From Adiantum capillus-veneris (Eukaryota; Streptophyta; Polypodiopsida; Polypodiales; Pteridaceae), in contig CM043954.1 in the NCBI GenBank assembly GCA_014529385.2, positions 8,123,806-8,187,805 on the forward strand: DNA of 64,000 nucleotides, in the 5' to 3' direction. Position numbers and translations under genes: made by a program. The notes beneath the pieces are model-generated. The model saw only the letters and a program-made list of their open reading frames with translations, searched no databases and was not told where the DNA came from. Of this stretch, positions 56,975 through 64,000 are shown piece by piece; within the stretch, counting starts at the first letter, position 1; every line of letters starts with the position of its first letter.

Positions 56975-57113
56975 CTTGTCAAGGGCGGCCACACATGGGC
57001 GGATTGGAGGGTCCAATTTGGACTTATCTTGTCAAGGGCGGCCACACATGGGCGGATTGGAGGGTCCAATTTGGACTTATCTATGCAAGGGCAGCTACAC
57101 ATGGCTGCCTCTC
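56975..57113. repeat. 53-bp tandem repeat in the Copia-4 LTR
   Basis: CTTGTCAAGGGCGGCCACAC starts units at 56975 and 57028; a degraded third starts at 57081 (CTATGCAAGGGCAGCTACAC). The repeat lies just upstream of the TATA box. Confidence 0.9.
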
Positions 57114-57138
57114 ATGAGATAGGGAAACCCTTTTGGCT

Positions 57139-57146
57139 TATAAAAG
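57139..57146 (+). promoter_or_regulatory. Copia-4 LTR TATA box
   Basis: TATAAAAG, placed after the 53-bp repeats, as expected of an LTR promoter. Confidence 0.6.
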
Positions 57147-57372
57147 GAGGCCATTTCTACACACATTTTAGAGTGTGAAGTTGATGCAGCCAGGTGGGTG
57201 TGAGGTAGTGAGAGTAAAGCAATTCCGGAGCTCTATTAAGGGTATAATCCCTTTGTAACCTACTTCTTGTTTGACGTACTAAAGCCATTAAGTGATTGTT
57301 TTCTCGTGGATGTAGCCACATTATTCAATTAATTGATCACCCTATTATTTATTTTTAGTTGCTATTGGTGAG

Positions 57373-57374
<2 letters not shown>

Positions 57375-57410
<36 letters not shown>
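57375..57410. repeat. (TC)n microsatellite
   Basis: About 18 TC units. Confidence 0.97.
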
Positions 57411-57412
<2 letters not shown>

Positions 57413-57787
57413 GTGTTCGTTTTCCCTAGCTCCCTCTCTCAATGTTTGTACAAACTCCCCACCAGGTTGGAGGGCAGTGCCTCGTTGGGGGGGTTAAGCT
57501 ACAGCTCTGCCTCCCATTGCCAAGCCCATCAAGGTTACAAGATGTTGCCGACCCGCAACACCTGTGGACCTGCAACACCTGCCGACCTGCTTCACATGCG
57601 GCATGTTGACCTGCGACACCTGTGGCGTGCCAACCTGCGACACTTTCGCCTACTAATGACCTGCTGAATCTGTTCCTTTCATACTCTTGACCACTCTACA
57701 GGCGACCACGCTTTCCCTCACCTCGGATTGTCCCCCAACGTTTTTCTCTTATTGAGAGACTTGGACCGAGTCCCATAGTCGAAGATT
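57411..57787. other. no gene seen
   Basis: C-rich sequence with repeated ACCTGCGACAC/ACCTGC phrases at 57550-57645. No coding region was recognised. Confidence 0.4.
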
Positions 57788-58678
57788 TTGATGTCTTGTA
57801 GGGGACAATCCCATAGTCAAAAGCCCAACTGTCCCACAGAGAATGCCATAATGCCCAAGGTCTCAACCCAACCTCAACGAGCCTCAACCACACAACGCGT
57901 AGATGATATGTCCACCTTTGGCATGTCTGCATCTTGCCCACATAGTTTCCTTGCTAAAGTTGTCGCCCCCCAGAAGGATCCCTCCACTCGCCAAGAATCA
58001 AGAATCTCCACCCTTGAGGCTTAGGTCCAAGTCCTCATAGAGGAGAACGCGACTCTCAAACAATGGGTACACAAGCTCAAGAGCTTGCAAGAATCAGGGA
58101 GTCAAACCATTCTTGCGAAGGCACGCAAGGGTGACACCTCTCTCACCGAAGTTACAATTGCTCAAGAGAAAGTCCATGAGGCAACACATGAAATCACAAA
58201 GAAGATCAACACTAAAATATAGTCAGCCTTTCAAGAATCCAAATGACGAGAATCTCTCAGTCTCAAAGTGAGAATTGGGGGACTTCTATCACCTTGGTGC
58301 ACTGATGAGGACACACTAGATGATGGGATCGCCAAGCTCAATGACATCCTCCAATCAATCACCATCAAGCCCAACACAGTCTCTTGGATCAAGGACACAA
58401 ATAGAAGCATGCCACTCGAGCACTGCATCATCACCTTCAAGACAAAGGAGCAGCAAATGAAGCTATTGCACCAATCCCACCTCCTCAAGGGAACCAAGTT
58501 CTAGATAGGAGAGGAATTGACTACCAACCAGTTGAAACTCAAAGCAAGTGAGCTCAAGAAGATACATGAAGCCGAAAAACAAGGTAAATGGGTGGTCCAC
58601 CGAGATGGTAAAGCGGTCATTCAAGAGTTTTACACTCCCAAACTGACACCTCCATCCCTTAACCCTCCGCAGTTTTAG
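57788..58678 (+). pseudogene. LINE ORF1-like gene with in-frame stops
   Basis: One plus-strand frame of about 297 codons is broken by four in-frame stops (TAG at 58022, TAG near 58220, TGA near 58244, TAG at 58502) without a frameshift. It has a coiled-coil region (LIEENATLKQWVHKLKSLQ). An RRM-like segment follows (VRIGGLLSPWCTDEDTLDDG, then HCIITFKTKEQQMKLL). A basic C-terminal domain ends it (EELTTNQLKLKASELKKIHE and GKWVVHRDGKAVI). The order coiled coil, RRM, C-terminal domain is that of L1-type ORF1 RNA-binding proteins. No reverse transcriptase ORF2 follows. Family assignment is by motif layout only. Confidence 0.55.
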
Positions 58679-58831
58679 TTCTAGTTGTGTTTTCCTTTTC
58701 CATCTTCTTTTACCCTATCAATGTTCTTAGACGTTAACTGATATGTATCCCATACCTTTTCTCAAAAGGTGTCATTGCATTTTTTTTGTTTTGTTCCCAT
58801 ATTTCATATCTGACCTTTGTGGATGATAAAT

Positions 58832-58977
<146 letters not shown>

Positions 58978-59039
58978 TGTATCACCTTGTGTGGACCACA
59001 ACCATAACAGCTAATCATCTATGCATGGTAGAGAACAAC

Positions 59040-61640
59040 ATCTCTTTGCTCACCATGGCTCAGTGGCTACTTTGGCCCCACTGTCAAGTAGCACTATCGT
59101 CTTTACTCCTTTGTATTCTAGGGATAAGGTGATGTTTCCTTCTTCTCCTCTGTAATAACCACCTACCTTATTTGGGTTTCTTAAATTCATCTGTTTTCTA
59201 AATTTTTGTCTACGAGGTCATCTTTTGGATGGATCTTCAATCCCATCTTTTCCAGATTTTTTCTCATTTGTCCCGATAAATATGGTTTGATTTTCAAAAG
59301 CACCACAAGAGTGATTGTAAATCTTATAGGAGAAGACAATAGTTCTTGCAAGCTCTTTGTATCCGTCACCCATCAAATAGAATTCAAATGTGATGGCACA
59401 ATTCTCACCTCAAATTTTCTCTCATACTTCCTTATAAAGGACGGCAAAGTTTTGATGGTCGCCTATTTATTATCCTCATTTTCGTATCGGCATATAACAA
59501 CTGAATATCTCCCAGATAGATCTCCTGGTCCCTTGGGGGGGTCCCATAATAATCATGTGACTATCATGTGAGTGTCGTAGAAGGGGCAATTTTATTTTTT
59601 CTCACATTTTCACTAACAAAAGGGTACCATAAAATGAAGTTGGGAAAAAAAATATCAATTGAATTAAAAAAATGAATAATTTATTTGTAAAAATTTCACA
59701 GACAAGGAGTTTAAAAAATAGTCCTTGAATGCACATGATATATACGATTTTTACATATTGACCTCCCTCGAGCATGGTCCATGTTGATTTCATGGATTGA
59801 TGCTGATAGTAATGTGGCGCTTCTGTCTTTTTTGTTTCTAATTGTCTCCCACAGTGATTGCGGCCACAACTTGTCTACTTCAGAAAGTAGTTGTATCTCC
59901 AAGGATTTAGCCTCATCCTTGTGTTTACGACAATCCACGTAGTCCATGGTTCCTCCTTATCCTCTTTTGCAAGTTTGATTTTGTTGTCAAGATTTCTAGT
60001 GCAATGTATGAGCAAGTGACCCTATTCACAACGGTCACAGAATCCTTGGATTTTAAGTTGTTCGCATGTGTTTTTTTTCTCACATGCCCCCGTTTTTACC
60101 TTTCCTAGCCCATGCATTACTGTCTTAGGAGCTTTTAAAATTTTCGGCTATATTAAAGCTTGAGCAGTTTCTATGATCCATTTAGTTTCAAATTCAGGAT
60201 GCAGATAGGTCAGAAGTCTTTGTTTTAATGTTTGTTTGTTCTTCAATCTCGCATCGTAGGCTTGCAGCATAGCATCTAAATACTCATCCTCCTTTTCCAC
60301 TAAGACCAATCCACCAGAGTCAGCCTTTGACTCTTTTGACCCTTTTGCATTTTTCTTGCTCTCTTGTTCACGTCTAAGTTGTTCCCTTGTTTGGTTCAAT
60401 TTTGTTTTCAAAGTTTTTTTTTTCATTCAGTCTCTTTGCCTTTATTTTCTTCCATTTGGCTTTTCATGATATTCGTTGTGTCTTAACTGACTCGTTTTCA
60501 ATTTTGGTTTGTTCGAAAAGTTTCAAATCATCCATCGCATACTCATTTTCTCTGCTTCTTGAGCTTGAGATCTAGTAACCACTTTGAATGGAACTGTTGG
60601 CTCATACTCAGCTTCGTTGGTGTATGATAAAATTTCAATGACATTGAGTGTGGCCTTCCCCAGGTTGTCAGGATTCTTCGTAGAGTTTTGAGTAACATGA
60701 TCTCTCCCACACCCTCACAAAATCCAAAAATATTCATTTGTTGACCTTTACTCGTGCCCAATGGTTGCTTCCACATTCATAGCATGGGCCCTCTATTCGG
60801 GCTACTGTGGTGCCCCTGCTGGCTCGCCTACCCTAGGAGGGTATTTCCTAGGCTTGTAGTTTTGGTTTGCTATGAACAGGAGTGTGTTTTCATCCATCAT
60901 ATATTGATTTCTTGTAGTTTGAGCCACATATGAAGGTTCATGAGCTTCATCGACGCTAGCCTAAAATGGACTTTCTTCAAGGGCATAAGCTACACCCTCT
61001 ATCTCCCTCACAGGGCTTTCGATTGGTTCATCATAGTAAATAATTGGTGGAATCATTGGCTGGTTTATGAGTGATTCCATCGGCTGCACATAACACACAT
61101 GGCCCTATTATCATGAGGCAAAGGAAGTTGTTGTCCCAACAAAGGTTGCAATTTGCTCCCTCCTTGTACTGTGTTGTTGGGTCCGATTTGATACCTTGGA
61201 GGTGGTGAAAGTTGTTGTACTATCGATGGTCCATTTGGCATTTCCCTCATGTGATTTTGGTTAGAGAAGCACTCACTAGTGTCATGTTTTATGTATTTCT
61301 GCTCAATGGCACACCACTTCAACACTCTTGGAGCATTGATAGCTCGTGGTTGCTGCGGCCTCAAATTGGGGTTTTATCTGTAGGTTTGATTCATTCTTTG
61401 GACCATTTCTTCGACCAGCTGATCTACATTTTGTGTGATTGAAGCAAGAGCACTATGTTTTGCAGTTGAATCACTCATGATAGAAGAGGTATTGCTAGTG
61501 TTTGTCTCTACATCTTCAATTACCTCCTTATATGTTTTGCAATTGTCAAACATGTACAATGCTCCCTTACTGATTTGTTTGAATGACGTGCATGCCTTTA
61601 AATGTGAGTCCTTTTTGAGAGTTTCGTTTCTCAAGCCCTT
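59040..61640 (-). pseudogene. Ty3/gypsy gag-protease remnant
   Basis: The minus-strand pieces run in order. A gag stretch (61640-61374) contains FKQISKGALYMFDNCKTYKE and EEMVQRMNQTYR. Zinc-knuckle-like regions follow: KWCAIEQKYIKHDTSEC (61320) and CYECGSNHWARVK (60790). A basic linker has VPFKVVTRSQAQEAE (60590), and a lysine-rich coil spans 60426-60148. A knuckle CDRC..GHLLIHC with an internal stop lies near 60030. The protease region has LQELLSSPI, LLKIKPYLSGQMRKNLEKMG (59290) and VLLDSGAKVAT (59070). Several frame changes occur. The upstream end is cut at 61640 by a copia gag fragment in opposite orientation. Confidence 0.8.
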
Positions 61641-62500
61641 GATGTGGGCTTCTATGATGCAACATGTTCTTGTGTCGAAGGGCATCTGGAATATTGTGCA
61701 GGGCATTGATGTATGCCCTGGTTTTGAGGATGTAGGCGATGTTGTGAGGATGTTGCAGGTCTTGGTGCAAGGATTGTTGTTGTTAGGTTTTCTTTGCCTA
61801 CAACTAAGCAAGCTCATTAGGATGTAAAAGATGTGCAGGATCATGCATTGATTGCATTGTCTTTGAAGCGCACTATTACTCCCCACATTCGTTCATCAAA
61901 ATCTGCCAAACAGGCTTGGGATATTTTGGTTGGTCTTTATGCAAGTCGCAATGAGGCTAAAACTGCATTGCTACGTAAAGAGCTGGAATCCAAGATTATG
62001 CATGAGAAAGATGATGTGGACACATTCCTTGCTGGTGTCAAGGATATCAATGAGCAACTTATTTTTGCAGGTGAAGTCATTTCAAACAGTTGCCTTGTGC
62101 AAATGGTTCTTAATGCCTTGCCAGATTCTTACCAGACTTTTGCTAGTACTTGGAGACTTATGACCCAAGGAAATTTTGAAGTTGTTAAGTTGATGCATTA
62201 TGCACATTGCTGTTGCACGAGTTGCTTTCCAGAAAAATAGGACTAGATAGCATGCAGTTGTATTGGCCTTTATTGCTGCTCAAAGAAAAGGTGGTAACAA
62301 TAATGCAACAACTTCTCATGGTTCATTTTCGGGTGGAAAATCACATGTTCCTAATGCTTTTGTTGGCATTAATTCATCTGGAAAATCTCGTTGATAAGGG
62401 AAAAAAGAAGATGAGTTTCCATTATTGTAAAGCTAATGATCACTTGATCAAGCAGTGTCCTAAGTTGAAGGCCAAAGATGTTAGGAAATATGACGTAGCT
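61641..62500 (+). pseudogene. gag fragment of the Copia-2 family
   Basis: The plus strand from ATGTGGGCTTCTATG matches Copia-2 gag: MQHVLVSKGIWNIVQGIDV, ALIALSLKRTITPHIRS, WDILVGLYASRNEAK, LPDSYQTFASTWRLMTQG and the knuckle FHYCKANDHLIKQCPKLKAK. Frameshifts occur near 61730 and 62200, and stops near 62240. It has no LTR, protease or pol and starts inside gag at the WAYMMQHV equivalent, so it is a truncated piece. It lies inside a gypsy gag of opposite strand. Confidence 0.88.
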
Positions 62501-62835
62501 AAGTAGATAATTGAGTAGATTATTTAATGAAGAGAGATAATTTTCACAGATGCATCCCTAGCTACAATTTGGATATGTCGTCTCCTCATGTCGCAACAGC
62601 TATTGCCCTCTTCAAAATTTCTTGCTCTCCAAAAAGGATTAGACTACACTCCCCCAAAAGAATGTAGGGATACTACTCCTAATTTTTATGGGGTTTTTTG
62701 TTGCTTTTTGTTTTGTTGGTTTAATTGTTTTTGTGATTTTAGTGTTCTTTTTTAATAAAACCAAAAATCAAGCATAGAAGAAAACGTTTTTTTTATAATT
62801 TTGCTTGATTTTTTATTTTGTTTGGATTTTTGTGA

Positions 62836-62896
<61 letters not shown>

Positions 62897-62969
62897 GCAT
62901 GGGCATGTGCATGCAAGGCTAGGCAAACCCAAGGCCTATCTCTCCCTCAGCATTATTGTCTACGTCTCT
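62501..62969. other. AT-rich spacer with (GT)n(GC)n microsatellite
   Basis: No gene. T-rich sequence, then GT repeats at 62839-62882 and alternating GC to 62892. Confidence 0.7.
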
Positions 62970-63660
62970 CACAAACATATGACAAAATAGTGCACATGCA
63001 TTGACTATGCCAAAAGGTGCTACACGTTTTATTGTTACAAGTGGCCTTTTGTTAGGAGTAACCACTCCCCATTATGTAGTAAAAGTGGTTTTTGATTGAT
63101 ACTCCTCATGTATTTGGATCTGATTATAGCCCCATTGAACCCATCCATAAAGTAATAAAGTCATTACCAACCACGCGATCTAAAACTTGATCCGTAAAGG
63201 GAAAAGGAAAATGATCCTTCTTTGTTTTCTTATTAAGCTTCCTATAGTCTTCACAAATACAAATCTTCTTATTCTTCTTAGGGACTACCACAATTGGGGA
63301 AACCCATTCATTGTAAGAAACTCCATAAATAAACCCCACATCTAGGAGTTTCACTATTTCTACTTTTACCAACTCTGCATAAACATGATTGGTCCAATGT
63401 TGGCACTCACAAATAGGTCGAGCACCAGTCTCTAAGTCAATCTAATGTTGGCATAGCTCAAGCTTTACTCCTTGTAGGTCTTTCTACGATGAGGCAAAGG
63501 CATGCTGATACTTTCTAAGTACCTCTTGGAACTTTAGCAACACCTCTCCTTTCAATTGACGCCCAGTGTCAAGAATTTCCCTTGACTGCTTATTGAATAG
63601 TGTATTCACCTTTTGATGACACAAAAGGAGAACTCTTTTGTGGCATTTCATGTATTCCAG
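62970..63660 (-). pseudogene. Ty3/gypsy reverse transcriptase N-terminal fragment
   Basis: The minus-strand reading starts upstream of the domain (KFQEVLRKYQHAFA, then LELCQH and IDLETGARPI near 63440). It continues with EIVKLLDVGFIYGVSYNEWV, SPIVVVPKKNKKICICEDYR and KLNKKTKKDHFPFPFTDQVL. Then in shifted frames come a degraded DGFNG and GYNQIQIHEEYQSKTTFTT. It stops before the catalytic YxDD motif, at the GT repeat. It lies upstream of the gag remnant on the same strand, the reverse of gypsy order, so it is a separate fragment or rearranged. Confidence 0.82.
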
Positions 63661-63688
63661 GATACGATTCTTCCTTATATATTACCTT

Positions 63689-64000
63689 TTATAATAAACC
63701 ATGCTTATTCTCCTTGTAATCACAATTTTGATTCACTTCTTCATTTATACTCAAATTACTCTTATATGTTGAAGAGTATGTAACTATGGAAGTCTCCTTG
63801 TTACTGTTATCCCATTCCTCAATAGCCACCATACAAACATTAAGTTCCACCTCAGATTCACAATTAGGTGAATCCTCAAGTTGCGGTCCTGCACTTATGG
63901 AGTATACCATATAAGATATGGGTCCATGGCTATGGGTCATTTGTGGGCATCCATGGACATACATACATATACACATACATGCCCATGCACATGCATACAC
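63689..64000 (-). other. low-complexity region upstream of the reverse transcriptase
   Basis: A minus-strand frame (SNLSINEEVNQNCDYKENKH) may be the protease-RT linker of the same gypsy fragment. The right edge is an ATACAT/ACATGC simple-repeat-like tract. Confidence 0.35.

Larger units (their letters stand above)
56723..57374 (+). repeat. Copia-4 3' LTR
   Basis: Begins TGTTAATAAG right after the purine-rich AAGTGGGAGAT at 56711-56721. It contains a TATAAAAG box at 57139 and the CGTGGATGTAGCC stretch common near copia LTR ends (57307). The exact end is unresolved because the TC repeat follows. Confidence 0.65.

Overview
This window is nuclear DNA from a land plant with a large, repeat-rich genome. 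Nearly everything recognisable is transposon-derived: Ty1/copia and Ty3/gypsy retroelements, a CACTA (En/Spm) transposase remnant, a LINE-like ORF1 remnant and tandem repeats. LTR elements use plant-type primer sites (initiator-Met tRNA for copia, TGGCGCC-type for one gypsy-like element). A non-seed or other large-genome plant is plausible, but the sequence does not identify the species. I found no complete host gene, no tRNA, no rRNA and no CRISPR. The only host-gene-like piece is a photolyase-like first-exon fragment at about 48.65-49.07 kb.

Layout. 1-6.83 kb: a decayed gypsy RNase H-integrase segment (minus), split by an intact copia element (Copia-1, 1413-6596). 6.83-21.27 kb: a second gypsy-related block on the minus strand, with an LTR and polypurine tract at its left end, a coiled-coil ORF relic, a protease plus W-P-K repeat ORF, and an integrase split by a second intact copia element (Copia-2, 15981-21158). 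21.3-31.3 kb: LTR-like and leader sequence, a ~298-bp tandem array with a palindromic core, a decayed relative of Copia-1 in opposite orientation (Copia-3, 24731-29924), and a diverged LTR with a primer-site-like flank. 31.5-45.2 kb: about four diverged tandem modules of 1.1-1.33 kb, the third split by an 8.97-kb LTR element (34257-43230) that carries gag-protease coding but no reverse transcriptase or integrase. 45.2-50.2 kb: mostly unassigned sequence. 50.2-54.0 kb: CACTA transposase remnant. 54.0-57.4 kb: decayed copia element with its 3' LTR. 57.8-58.7 kb: LINE ORF1-like relic. 59-64 kb: gypsy gag and reverse transcriptase fragments, interrupted by a gag piece of the Copia-2 family.

Four insertions are fixed by exact 5-bp target duplications: AATAG (Copia-1), AAAAT (Copia-2), AAACG (Copia-3) and GTAAC (34257-43230 element). 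They give a relative order: the host elements decayed first. Copia-1 and Copia-2 then arrived, each with LTR pairs that read as identical and one open gag-pol frame. Copia-3 and the 34-43 kb element are older, with LTR differences and in-frame stops, several of which look like C-to-T decay.
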